NCBI GenBank assembly: GCA_003508005.1
Contig: DNUE01000027.1
Span: 1-14,554, forward strand
Source: Desulfobulbaceae bacterium
GTDB lineage: Bacteria; Desulfobacterota; Desulfobulbia; Desulfobulbales; Desulfobulbaceae
DNA: 14,554 nt
Reading direction: 5' to 3'
Positions 1-9,728 of this stretch are shown here, piece after piece. The position numbers and the translations under genes are program-made. Position 1 is the stretch's first letter. The number at the start of each line of letters is the position of its first letter. The notes under the pieces are model-generated. The model did no database searches, was not told the origin of the DNA, and saw only the letters and a program-made list of their open reading frames with translations.

Positions 1-1241
<1,241 letters not shown>

Positions 1242-1260
1242 TTTTCTTCGTGCAAGAGAC

Positions 1261-1300
1261 AGGGGAGGGCGGAATACATTCTGCCCTCCCCTTTTTTTTT
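1261..1300 (+). terminator. Rho-independent terminator of dnaK
   Basis: A 14-bp stem (arms 1261-1274 and 1279-1292, AGGGGAGGGC pairing with GCCCTCCCCT, one G-T pair) closes a 4-nt loop and is followed at once by a run of nine T. It lies 20 bp after the dnaK stop codon and is a textbook intrinsic terminator. Confidence 0.95.
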
Positions 1301-1332
1301 ATTTTCGGCTATAGATAGCAGCGCGGAACAAA

Positions 1333-1426
1333 GGCTGAAGGCTGAGGGCTGAAGGCTGTCAGGGGAAGAAGGGAAAAAATTTCTCCATCGCATCCACCCT
1401 CAACCTTCAGCCTTCAACCCTCAGCC
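1333..1426. repeat. Heptamer tandem repeats in inverted orientation (GGCTGAA-type), long hairpin
   Basis: Four consecutive 7-mers at 1333-1360 (GGCTGAA, GGCTGAG, GGCTGAA, GGCTGTC) face four complementary 7-mers at 1399-1426, which read on the minus strand GGCTGAG, GGTTGAA, GGCTGAA, GGTTGAG. Shifted by one unit, 1340-1358 can pair with about 1408-1426 around a roughly 50-nt A/G-rich loop. It fills the dnaK-trpS spacer. Its function is unknown. It resembles intergenic short tandem 7-mer repeats rather than a terminator, because no T-run follows. Confidence 0.8.
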
Positions 1427-1468
1427 TAACAACCTAACAATCGTTTCAGACAAAGATCAGGAAAGAAC

Positions 1469-2437
1469 ATGAAGAAAATCTTATCCGGCATCCAGCCTTC
1501 GGGCAAACTGCATATCGGCAACTATTTCGGGATGATGAAGACGATGATCGAGCGCATGGAGACCTCGGACCTCTATGTGTTCATCGTTGATCTGCATGCC
1601 CTGACCTCGGTCCATGACCGCGACCGGCTCCGCCAGGGCACTCTGGAAGCGGCGGCCGACTTCCTGGCATTGGGACTCGACCCGGAACGCTGCACCTTCT
1701 GGGTCCAGTCCGACCTGCCCGAGGTCTGCGAGCTGACCTGGATTCTGTCCGTCATCACCCCGATGGGGCTCCTCGAGCGGTGCCATTCCTTCAAGGACAA
1801 GACCGCCAAGGGGCTTGCCGCCACCCACGGCCTCTTTTCCTACCCGGTGCTCATGGCCGCGGACATCCTGCTCTTTCAGGCCGATATCGTGCCGGTAGGC
1901 AAGGACCAGAAGCAGCACCTGGAGGTGGCCCGTGACATCGCCATCAAGTTCAACAATACCTTCGGCGAAACCTTTGTCGTGCCGGAACCGGCCATTGACG
2001 AGAACCTCGCTACCGTGCCCGGCCTGGACGGGCAGAAGATGTCCAAGTCCTACAACAACACCATCCCGATTTTTGTGGAGGACAAGGACCTGCGCAAGAT
2101 CGTCATGTCCGTGCAGACCGACTCCACCCCGGTGGAGGAGCCGAAAAATCCCGACGCCTGCAACCTGTATGCCCTGCTCAAGCTGTTCATGGTTCCGGAC
2201 CGGCTCGCCGAGATCCGCAACCTGTACATCAACGGCGGCGCGGCCTACGGCCATATCAAGCAGGAGCTGTTCGAGCTGATCCGGGATTATTTCGCCACGG
2301 CCAGGGACAGGAAAAAACAGCTGCTTGCCAATCCCGACTACCTGCATCAGGTGCTGGCCCGCGGCGCGGACAAGGCGAGAGGCAAGGCGATTGTCACCCT
2401 GGACCTGGTCCGGGACCGGGTGGGGCTGAAATATTGA
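1469..2437 (+). CDS. trpS: Tryptophan--tRNA ligase
   Basis: Class I aminoacyl-tRNA synthetase that charges tRNA-Trp in the cytoplasm: Trp + ATP + tRNA to Trp-tRNA + AMP + PPi. The 322 residues match the usual bacterial length. The N-terminus ILSGIQPSGKLHIGNYFG carries the HIGH-class signature as HIGN (residues 15-18), and KMSKS stands at residues 190-194 within DGQKMSKSYNN. The Rossmann core between them includes the PVGKDQKQHLEVARDIA helix that contributes to the tryptophan/ATP pocket. The ATG at 1469 is preceded by AGGAAAG about 5 nt upstream and follows the heptamer-repeat spacer. No frameshift or missing motif is seen. No clear intrinsic terminator follows, so some read-through into the signalling cluster is possible. 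Confidence 0.97.
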   Translation: MKKILSGIQPSGKLHIGNYFGMMKTMIERMETSDLYVFIVDLHALTSVHDRDRLRQGTLEAAADFLALGLDPERCTFWVQSDLPEVCELTWILSVITPMGLLERCHSFKDKTAKGLAATHGLFSYPVLMAADILLFQADIVPVGKDQKQHLEVARDIAIKFNNTFGETFVVPEPAIDENLATVPGLDGQKMSKSYNNTIPIFVEDKDLRKIVMSVQTDSTPVEEPKNPDACNLYALLKLFMVPDRLAEIRNLYINGGAAYGHIKQELFELIRDYFATARDRKKQLLANPDYLHQVLARGADKARGKAIVTLDLVRDRVGLKY

Positions 2438-2508
2438 CCCTCATCGCCAAATCACGCGCACGGTTTCCTTCTTAAGGTTGTTCACGCGGTGTAATTGAGG
2501 TACATTGT

Positions 2509-2536
2509 TTGTTGGAACAACGTGGGAGCGAATAAT
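2509..2536 (+). promoter_or_regulatory. Candidate sigma70-type promoter of the signalling cluster
   Basis: TTGTTG (2509-2514), a 16-bp spacer and AATAAT (2531-2536) give a 3/6 and a 5/6 match to the -35 and -10 consensus. Transcription would start near 2543, about 16 nt before the kinase start. A short inverted repeat, GTTGTTC (2477-2483) with GAACAAC (2515-2521), overlaps the -35 and could be an operator. This rests on pattern reading only. Confidence 0.28.
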
Positions 2537-2558
2537 AGAATGAAAATTTGAGGTGGTC

Positions 2559-5500
2559 GTGCATCAGTCGCAGACGCAGCAAGGCATCATATCCGGCCTC
2601 GGGAAAATTTTTTTCCTGTGGTTCCTGATTCTCTCCCTGGTACCTCTCACCCTGAACAGCCTGATCAGCTACATGACCGCCCGGCGCAGCCTGGTCGGGG
2701 ACACCACCAACCATCTCTCCTCCTCCATGGAATTGAAAAGGAAATCCATCGAGGCCTTTTTTGCGGAACGGATCAAGGATCTCGAAATCCAGAGTAAAAT
2801 CCCCACCAACCTCGAATATCTCCAAAAACTGAGCCGGCTCGAGAAGACCCTCTCCCTGCCGCCAAGGGACCTCGCCGTCCATCCCGACTGGCAGGCGCTT
2901 GCCCGGGCCGTCCGGCCCGAACTGGTCATGTTCAAGAAGCTCTACGTCTACCATGACGTCCTGTATATGGACACCCGGGGCAATATCCTGTTCAGCTTCA
3001 TGCCCGACCAGGTCATGGGCAGCAACCTTTTTACCGGCGAACTGGCGGATTCCCCCCTGAGCCGAGGCTGCCGCCAGGCCTTGCAGTCCGGCAAGACGGT
3101 TATTACCGACATGGATTTCCATCCAGGCCAGGACTCCTCGGTGGAAACGTACCTGATCCGCAGCCTCCTGGACGGGGAGGGGAAGGAGCAGGGCCTCATG
3201 GTCCTGGATATTTCCCTGAAGCAGATTAACGAGCTTCTGCAGGACCGCTCCGGCCTGGGGGAAACCGGGGAAACTTTTCTTGTCGGCAACGACCAGCTGA
3301 TGCGTTCCGACTCCTGGCGGGCGGGAGGCGGCAGCGCCCTGAAGACCAGGATCGGCACTGATCTCACCCGGGTCTGGCTTGCCGGCCATCCCAACCAGGC
3401 GGCGGATGGAGCCGGGCCCCGGCAAGTTTCTCCGGCCAAGGCCAGCAGCTATGTCAACCACCGCGGCGAAGAGGTATTCGGCGTCATCCGGGAACTGGAA
3501 ACACTGAAGTCCTACGATATCCACTGGGCCGTGGTTTCCGAGGTAGCGGCAAGCGAGGCCCTGGCCTTGGCGGAACGGCTGAAGTCGAATACCATATGGC
3601 TTTTCCTGATCACCGTTCTGGTGGTGGGGCTGGCTTCGATAGTCGTCGCTCGGGGAATCGTCCAGCCGATCCGCCGGCTTTCGGGCTGGGCCGGTCAGAT
3701 GGCCGAGGGGAAAAGCGTGACGATGGAAGGGGAGGTGCCGGACAACGAGATCGGCACGCTCATGGCAAGTTTTCGCAGGATGACCGAGTCCATCGAGGAG
3801 ATCACCAGGGTCGTCCAGGCCATTGCGGTGGGCGATTTTCGGCGGACGGTGGCCCTGCGCAGCGACGATGACAGTCTCGGCAAGGCAGTCAACCAGATGG
3901 TCGATAACCTCCATGCCGTGGTCCGGCAGGCCGAGGTAATCTCCCAGGGGGACTTCTCGGCCCGGATCACCCCCTGGTCCGATGAGGACCAGCTGGGCAC
4001 GGCCCTGAACAGGATGACCATCCGGCTCCGGGACATGGAAGCGGCCAACAGAAGCGCCTTCGACAAGGCAAGGATCCTGACCGAGCACCTGAACAAACTC
4101 CCGCCTCCCATTCTTACCATCGACCGGAACTTCCGCGTCCAGTATGTCAACGCCGCCGGAAGTGATTTTGTCGGCATGCCCATGGAGGAATGCCTGGGAC
4201 GCTACTGCTACGAGCTGTTTGCCAACCCGCATTGCCATACCTCCGAATGCCGGGCTGGCCGGGCCATGCGCACCAGAAATATTGAAAAGGGAGAGACCGA
4301 ACTCGATCAGGATGGTCTCAAGATCCCGGTCCGCTACACCGGGGCGCCGATTCTGGACGAGAACGGAGTGGTGATCGGGGCCCTGGAGTATTTTATCGAC
4401 ATCACCGAGGCCAGGAACGCCCTGCAGGCCGTTGAAAAACAGAACTGGATCCAGAGCGGGGTGGGGCTGGTCAATGACCGGCTCCGCGGCGAACAGACCA
4501 TGGCGCAACTCTGCGACAAGGTTCTCGGCGGTCTGGCCCAGCGCCTGCACATTCCCGTGGCCGCCATGTATGTGGCCGACAAGGGCAATCTTTCGCTGGG
4601 CGCCGTCTATTCCACTACCGGCGATAGCGCCGGCCGCGAAGGATTCAGCTTGGCTGAAGGGCTGGTCGGCCAGGCGGCCCGGGAAAAACGCCGTTTGATC
4701 GTCGAGAACATCCCCGAAGAAAGCGTCCGCCTGGTTTCCGGGCTGATGGAGGCCGTCCCCCGGCAGCTGGTCATGGAGCCGCTGATCCATGAGGAAGCAG
4801 TCATGGGGGTTCTGGAACTGGGTTCCTTTGCCGCCCTGAGTGAAGATGATTTCGCTTTCCTGGACCGGGTGGGCAAGCATATCGCCATTGCCATTGCCAC
4901 CACCCAGTCCCGAACCAGGCTTGCCGTCCTTCTGGAAAAAACCCATCAGCAGGCCATGGCCCTCCAGCAGCAGCAGGAAGAGCTCCAGGTAACCAATGAG
5001 GAACTGGAGGCCCAGACCAACTTCCTGAAGGATAGGGAGGTTCAGCTGCAGGCGCAGCAGGAGGAGCTGATGAGCCTCAACGTGGAGCTTGAGGAAAAAA
5101 CCGAATCCCTGCAGCGGCAGAAGGCGGACATCCTGGATAAGAATCTGCAGTTGCAGGAGGCGCGGGAGAGTGTCGAGAAGAAGGCCGAGGAACTGGCCAT
5201 CACCAGCAAGTACAAATCAGAGTTTCTGGCCAACATGTCCCATGAACTCCGCACCCCGCTGAACAGCCTGCAGCTCCTTTCGCACAATCTGGTTCAGAAC
5301 AAGGACGGGAATCTCTCCGAGGAGCAGGTGGAATCAGTTCGGATCATGTACAGCTGCGGCAACGACCTCCTGGAATTGATCAACGATATCCTCGATCTCG
5401 CCAGGATCGAATCGGGCCGGGTCGACTTGAAGGTTGCCAATCTCCCGCTCCAGGATCTGGCAGAACGGCTGCAGAACAATTTCCAGGCAATTACCGCCGA

Positions 5501-7235
5501 CAAGGGGCTGTCCTTCACGGTGACCATCGACCCGCAGGCCCCTGCCGTTATCGCCACCGATCGCCAGCGGCTGGAGCAGATCCTCAAAAACCTGATCTCC
5601 AATGCGCTCAAGTTTACGGAGATGGGCGGCATTACCGTTGCCGTACGGCCGCTGCGCCAGGAAGATGCCCCAACCAAGGAGGGGCTGGCTCCCACCGGGG
5701 CACTGGCCATCGCGGTCTCCGATACCGGTATCGGCATCCCTCCGGAAAAACAGAAAATTATCTTCGAGGCCTTCCAGCAGGCGGACGGCAGCACCTCCCG
5801 CAAGTACGGGGGCACAGGCCTGGGGCTGTCGATATCCAGAGAGCTTGCCGAATTGCTCGGCGGCGAGATCCAGGTTAGCAGCACCCCGGGCCAGGGCTCA
5901 ACCTTTGTCCTCTATCTGCCCAGGTCTCTCGACCTGGCCGAAAGGGAGCGGCTGGTCCCGGCTTCTCCGCCGGCGCCGGCGCCCAGCCTTGTTGTTGAAG
6001 CCGTTCAACCAGTGAGCAAACAGGTCATCATCGACGATGATCGGCACGAAATCGGAAAAGACGACAAGACAGTTCTGATCGTCGAGGATGACCAGAACTT
6101 TTTAAAATACCTCATCAAGCAGGGCCGGGAAAAGGGATTCAGGTGCATCGCAACCGCTGACGGCCAGGATGGCCTCCTTCTTGCCGAGGAATTCAGGCCC
6201 AACGCCATCATCCTCGATGTCAACCTGCCGAACAGGAACGGCTGGGAGGTGCTGGATGCCCTGAAGAAAAATCAGGTTCTCCGCCATATCCCGGTGCATA
6301 TGATGTCCGTGGAGGAGAAGACCCTGGACGCCTTCAAGAAAGGGGCGGTGGGCTATCTCCACAAGCCGGTGACCCAGGATGACCTGCGCCGGGCGTTTGA
6401 ACTGCTCGAGGACTACATTGACAACGAGATCAGGGAGCTGCTTATCGTCGAGGATGACCAGGTGCTCCGTCAGGAGATCGTCAAGCTCATCGGCAACGGC
6501 GATGTGCACAGCACTGCCGTGGCCAGCGGTGCGGAGGTGATCAAGGCGCTGCGGAAGAACAAGTACGACTGCATGATTCTCGACATCGGTCTGCCGGATA
6601 TGACCGGCTTTGAACTCCTCGACCGGCTGGAGAAGGAGAGCGGCATCGAGATCCCGCCGGTCATCGTCTATACCGGCCGGGAACTGACCAGGGAAGAGCA
6701 TGACAGCCTCTATCGCTATACCGACTCGATCATCATCAAGGGGGTGAAGTCGGTGGAGCGGCTTCTTGATGAAACGGCCCTTTTCCTGCACCGGGTGGTC
6801 GACAAGATGCCGGCCGATAAGAAGAAGATGATCGCCAATCTCTATGAGCAGGATGCGATGTTCTTTGGCAAAAAGGTGCTGATCGTCGACGACGACATGC
6901 GCAACGCCTTTGCCCTCTCCAAAATCCTGGCCGAGAAGCAGATGGAGGTGAAGATCGCCAATTCCGGCACCAAGGCGCTGGAGATCCTTGCCACGGAAGA
7001 GGAGGTCGATCTGGTTCTCATGGATATCATGATGCCTGAGATGGACGGCTACGAAACCATGCGCAGAATCCGTGCCCAGGAACGGTTCTGGAATCTCCCG
7101 GTCATTGCCCTCACCGCCAAGGCAATGCCTGAGGACAAGCGGAAATGCCTGGAGGCGGGCGCCAATGATTACCTGGCCAAGCCCATCGAGGCGACGCGGC
7201 TCTTTTCCGTCATGCGGATCTGGCTGTACCGCTAA
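2559..7235 (+). CDS. Membrane hybrid sensor histidine kinase, Cache-HAMP-PAS-GAF-HisKA-HATPase with three receivers
   Basis: Inner-membrane sensor kinase of about 1558 residues. Order (residues from GTG 2559): TM1 17-37; Cache-like periplasmic sensor about 38-344; TM2 345-368; HAMP 369-418, then two more HAMP-like repeats to about 505 (each with a GDF or EIGTL/QLGTAL motif); PAS about 515-615; GAF about 647-781; Gln/Glu-rich coiled coil 787-886; HisKA with phospho-acceptor His895 in MSHELRTPLNS; HATPase about 1001-1117 with N-box NLISNALKF and G-boxes DTGIGIP and GGTGLGL; receivers with Asp1220, Asp1342 and Asp1489. All receivers keep the acidic pocket and the Lys. There is no HPt. GTG 2559 has GAGG five bases upstream; GTG 2553 is possible but lacks a Shine-Dalgarno. 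The ligand is unknown. cheR follows after 3 bp, implying co-translation. The family call is firm; the role is inferred. Confidence 0.93.
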   Translation: MHQSQTQQGIISGLGKIFFLWFLILSLVPLTLNSLISYMTARRSLVGDTTNHLSSSMELKRKSIEAFFAERIKDLEIQSKIPTNLEYLQKLSRLEKTLSLPPRDLAVHPDWQALARAVRPELVMFKKLYVYHDVLYMDTRGNILFSFMPDQVMGSNLFTGELADSPLSRGCRQALQSGKTVITDMDFHPGQDSSVETYLIRSLLDGEGKEQGLMVLDISLKQINELLQDRSGLGETGETFLVGNDQLMRSDSWRAGGGSALKTRIGTDLTRVWLAGHPNQAADGAGPRQVSPAKASSYVNHRGEEVFGVIRELETLKSYDIHWAVVSEVAASEALALAERLKSNTIWLFLITVLVVGLASIVVARGIVQPIRRLSGWAGQMAEGKSVTMEGEVPDNEIGTLMASFRRMTESIEEITRVVQAIAVGDFRRTVALRSDDDSLGKAVNQMVDNLHAVVRQAEVISQGDFSARITPWSDEDQLGTALNRMTIRLRDMEAANRSAFDKARILTEHLNKLPPPILTIDRNFRVQYVNAAGSDFVGMPMEECLGRYCYELFANPHCHTSECRAGRAMRTRNIEKGETELDQDGLKIPVRYTGAPILDENGVVIGALEYFIDITEARNALQAVEKQNWIQSGVGLVNDRLRGEQTMAQLCDKVLGGLAQRLHIPVAAMYVADKGNLSLGAVYSTTGDSAGREGFSLAEGLVGQAAREKRRLIVENIPEESVRLVSGLMEAVPRQLVMEPLIHEEAVMGVLELGSFAALSEDDFAFLDRVGKHIAIAIATTQSRTRLAVLLEKTHQQAMALQQQQEELQVTNEELEAQTNFLKDREVQLQAQQEELMSLNVELEEKTESLQRQKADILDKNLQLQEARESVEKKAEELAITSKYKSEFLANMSHELRTPLNSLQLLSHNLVQNKDGNLSEEQVESVRIMYSCGNDLLELINDILDLARIESGRVDLKVANLPLQDLAERLQNNFQAITADKGLSFTVTIDPQAPAVIATDRQRLEQILKNLISNALKFTEMGGITVAVRPLRQEDAPTKEGLAPTGALAIAVSDTGIGIPPEKQKIIFEAFQQADGSTSRKYGGTGLGLSISRELAELLGGEIQVSSTPGQGSTFVLYLPRSLDLAERERLVPASPPAPAPSLVVEAVQPVSKQVIIDDDRHEIGKDDKTVLIVEDDQNFLKYLIKQGREKGFRCIATADGQDGLLLAEEFRPNAIILDVNLPNRNGWEVLDALKKNQVLRHIPVHMMSVEEKTLDAFKKGAVGYLHKPVTQDDLRRAFELLEDYIDNEIRELLIVEDDQVLRQEIVKLIGNGDVHSTAVASGAEVIKALRKNKYDCMILDIGLPDMTGFELLDRLEKESGIEIPPVIVYTGRELTREEHDSLYRYTDSIIIKGVKSVERLLDETALFLHRVVDKMPADKKKMIANLYEQDAMFFGKKVLIVDDDMRNAFALSKILAEKQMEVKIANSGTKALEILATEEEVDLVLMDIMMPEMDGYETMRRIRAQERFWNLPVIALTAKAMPEDKRKCLEAGANDYLAKPIEATRLFSVMRIWLYR

Positions 7236-7238
7236 GGG

Positions 7239-8084
7239 ATGCAGGTGCGGGGGGAAATGGACGCCATCGCTATTGAGGATATCGAGCTGGAACTGCTGCT
7301 GGATGCCATATTCCGGCGCTACGGCTATGATTTCCGCAATTATTCCCGGGCCTCGGTCTCCCGGAGGGTCAAACACTTCCTGGCCAGGTCCGGCGAGGAC
7401 AGGATTTCAGCCGTCACTGCCAGATTGCTCTACGATGAGTCGTTCTTCCAGGATCTGCTTGAAGATTTTTCAGTGACGGTCACCGAGATGTTCCGCGACC
7501 CGGATGTCTATGCAACCCTGCGCCGGGAAGTGGTCCCCTTCCTCCGGACCTATCCTTTTCTGAAGATTTGGCATGCGGGCTGCGCCAGTGGCCAGGAGGT
7601 CTATTCCATGGCCATCCTGCTCATGGAAGAGGGCCTGTATGGGCGGGCGACCATCTTTGCCACCGATTTCAACGAAGGGGTTCTGCACAAGGCCAAGCAG
7701 GGAATCTATCCCATTGCCGAGGTGAAGAAAAACATCAACAACTATCACCTGGCCGGGGGGCTGGCATCGCTCAACGAGTACTTTGAGGCCCATTATGATT
7801 CGGTGATCATGTCCCAGGCGCTAAAGAAAAACATCACCTTTGCCCGGCACAACCTGGTCAGCGATGAGGTCTTCGGCGAGATGCACCTGATTCTGTGCCG
7901 CAATGTCATGATCTATTTCAATAAAACGCTGCAGGGACGGGTCCTCAATCTGCTCGACGACAGCCTGATCCGAAGCGGCTTTCTGTGCCTGGGCAAGAAG
8001 GAGAGCCTGCGCTTTACCGAGATCGAAAAGAATTACGACGAATTTGCAGGCCGGATGCGGATCTACCGCAAAAAGGCGGCCTGA
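7239..8084 (+). CDS. cheR: CheR-type S-adenosylmethionine-dependent protein glutamate methyltransferase
   Basis: Predicted to transfer methyl groups from SAM to glutamates of a signalling protein, classically the coiled coil of a chemoreceptor. 281 residues, typical for CheR. An all-helical N-terminal domain (1-77) is followed by VTVTEMFRDP (79-88), the SAM-binding loop GCASGQEVYSMA (114-125; the usual Pro before Tyr is Val), an ATDFNE acidic loop, and the late motif CRNVMIYF (220-227). It starts 3 bp after the kinase stop. ATG 7239 has only AAGGG directly adjacent; ATG 7257, giving MDAIAIEDIELE, is an alternative with G-rich sequence before it. With no MCP in the cluster, the neighbouring hybrid kinase is the natural candidate substrate, which is inference. 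Catalytic class is confident; substrate is not. Confidence 0.92.
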   Translation: MQVRGEMDAIAIEDIELELLLDAIFRRYGYDFRNYSRASVSRRVKHFLARSGEDRISAVTARLLYDESFFQDLLEDFSVTVTEMFRDPDVYATLRREVVPFLRTYPFLKIWHAGCASGQEVYSMAILLMEEGLYGRATIFATDFNEGVLHKAKQGIYPIAEVKKNINNYHLAGGLASLNEYFEAHYDSVIMSQALKKNITFARHNLVSDEVFGEMHLILCRNVMIYFNKTLQGRVLNLLDDSLIRSGFLCLGKKESLRFTEIEKNYDEFAGRMRIYRKKAA

Positions 8085-8156
8085 CAGGAACAGCTTTATT
8101 TATTGGCCTTGATGCGTTCCGAGATCATCAACCTCCTCCTGGAAGACATATAAACC

Positions 8157-9728
8157 ATGTTCGAGTCCAAGGTAAAAATTCTCCTTATCGACGATCGGCC
8201 GGAAAACCTCCATGCTATGAAGATGACCCTGCAGCCGCTGGAGGGCGTGGAGGTTTATACGACCCAGTCCGGCAACGACGGGCTGGCGCTGATGCTCGAG
8301 CATGATTTCGCCGTGGTGCTGCTCGATGTGCAGATGCCGGGCATGGATGGCTTTGAAACCGCCGCCCTGATGCAGGACCATAAGGTGACCCGCAATATTC
8401 CGATTATTTTCATCACCGCGATCAGCAAGGAGGATGCCAATGTTTTCAAGGGCTACCGGAGCGGCGCGGTGGATTACCTCTTCAAGCCCATCAATCCCGA
8501 CATCCTGCTCAGCAAGGTGCAGGTCTTTGTCAAGCTTTACCGGCAGCGGCTCGAGTGTGAACGGATGCAGCAGGAACTGCAAAAGGTCAAGAACCTGGAT
8601 GCGCTGGGGGTGCTTGCCGGGGGCATTGCGCATGATTTCAACAACCTGCTCACCACGATTTTCGGCTATATCGAACTGGCCCAGATGCTGAGCGGACCGC
8701 AAAGTGAAATCCATGAAAAGCTGGACGAGGCGATGAATGCCGCCCAGCGGGCCAAGCAGCTGACCGAGCAGTTATTGACCTTTTCCAAGGGCGGGCGGCC
8801 GATGACCGAAACCGCCGACGTCACCCAGTTGCTCACCGATACCACCTCTCTTTTGCTCAGCGGTTCAAATGTGAAGGTCCATATTGACATTGCCGGCCCC
8901 ATTTCCGATGTCGTCGTGGACAAGGGTCAGATCTGCCAGGTCTTCCAGAACCTGTTGTTCAACGCCAGGGAGGCGATGCCGCATGGCGGCGACCTGACCA
9001 TCAGGGTGGAAAATATCGACATGGACGGCGAGGGCCTGGGACCTCTGGCCAAGGAGGGCCGCTACGTCATGATCTCCTTCCGGGATAGCGGGCCGGGCAT
9101 CGATCCGGCCATACTCGGCAAGATTTTCGACCCGTATTTTTCCTCCAAAAAAATGGGGCCGGTTAAGGGCCAGGGGCTCGGCCTGGCCATTGCCCATTCG
9201 ATCATAAAAAAACATAATGGGTATATTTTTGCCAAATCCAAGGCCGGTGAGGGGGCGGTCTTCACCATCTATCTGCCCGTCTCCGCCCAAGTTGCCACGG
9301 TAGCAAAAAAAAGCTCGACCGAGGTCGGCCCGTCAATTGTTCCGCCCCCGGCGGGCCTGGAGCGGATCCTGGTGATGGAGGACGAGAAAAGCGTGGCCGG
9401 GGCAATGTGCGAAATGCTGAAATTCCTCGGCTACGAATGCACGCTTGCCGTCAACGGCCCTGAAGCGATAGAATACTTTGCCCAGGCTACCGAGATGAAA
9501 TGCCCCTATGCCGCCGTTATTCTTGATCTGACCATTCGCGGCGGGGAAGGGGCGGACAAGGTCTTCGCCGAGTTGCGGAAGCTTGATCCGGAGATCAAGG
9601 CCATTGTCGCCAGCGGCTATGCCGACAATTACATCATGGCCAATTACAAGAGCTGCGGCTTTAGCGGGGCGATCAGCAAGCCTTTTTCCATCAGCGTTCT
9701 CGCGGCAGCGCTGGAGAACATTCATTGA
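8157..9728 (+). CDS. Soluble receiver-histidine kinase-receiver protein
   Basis: Cytosolic two-component protein of 523 residues with no membrane segment. An N-terminal receiver (about 6-125) has acidic residues in LLIDDRPEN, phospho-acceptor Asp57 (VVLLDVQMPGMDG) and Lys in FKPIN. A short coiled linker leads to a dimerisation domain with His159 in LAGGIAHDFNNLLT, the NtrB-like subtype. The HATPase has NLLFNAREAM, RDSGPGIDP and KGQGLGLAIAHSI. A Pro-rich linker leads to a C-terminal receiver (about 354-520) with Asp457 in VILDLTIRGGEG, the usual partner of this kinase subtype. The front receiver could accept phosphate from the upstream kinase and gate this one; that is inference. There is no HPt or output domain. 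A 72-bp gap separates it from cheR, and its stop overlaps the possible start of cheB. Confidence 0.93.
   Translation: MFESKVKILLIDDRPENLHAMKMTLQPLEGVEVYTTQSGNDGLALMLEHDFAVVLLDVQMPGMDGFETAALMQDHKVTRNIPIIFITAISKEDANVFKGYRSGAVDYLFKPINPDILLSKVQVFVKLYRQRLECERMQQELQKVKNLDALGVLAGGIAHDFNNLLTTIFGYIELAQMLSGPQSEIHEKLDEAMNAAQRAKQLTEQLLTFSKGGRPMTETADVTQLLTDTTSLLLSGSNVKVHIDIAGPISDVVVDKGQICQVFQNLLFNAREAMPHGGDLTIRVENIDMDGEGLGPLAKEGRYVMISFRDSGPGIDPAILGKIFDPYFSSKKMGPVKGQGLGLAIAHSIIKKHNGYIFAKSKAGEGAVFTIYLPVSAQVATVAKKSSTEVGPSIVPPPAGLERILVMEDEKSVAGAMCEMLKFLGYECTLAVNGPEAIEYFAQATEMKCPYAAVILDLTIRGGEGADKVFAELRKLDPEIKAIVASGYADNYIMANYKSCGFSGAISKPFSISVLAAALENIH

Noticed and set aside
1333..1426. Possible CRISPR-like or riboswitch structure
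   Set aside because: Units are contiguous 7-mers without spacers, and no aptamer-like conserved loops are seen; a simple inverted tandem array explains it.
2472..4946. Long antisense open frame (824 codons) opposite the hybrid kinase
   Set aside because: Composition is typical of the shadow frame of a GC-rich gene, no domain is recognisable, and the sense strand encodes clear HAMP, PAS and GAF modules there.
7205..7235. C-terminal CheR-docking pentapeptide (x-aromatic-x-x-aromatic) on the kinase
   Set aside because: The kinase ends RIWLYR, where the aromatic spacing does not fit the receptor pentapeptide and the segment is an ordinary last helix of the receiver domain.
8112..8153. 13-codon ORF (MRSEIINLLLEDI) between cheR and the second kinase, in the cheR frame
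   Set aside because: No Shine-Dalgarno and no family resemblance; too short to support as a gene or as an extension of CheR past its stop.
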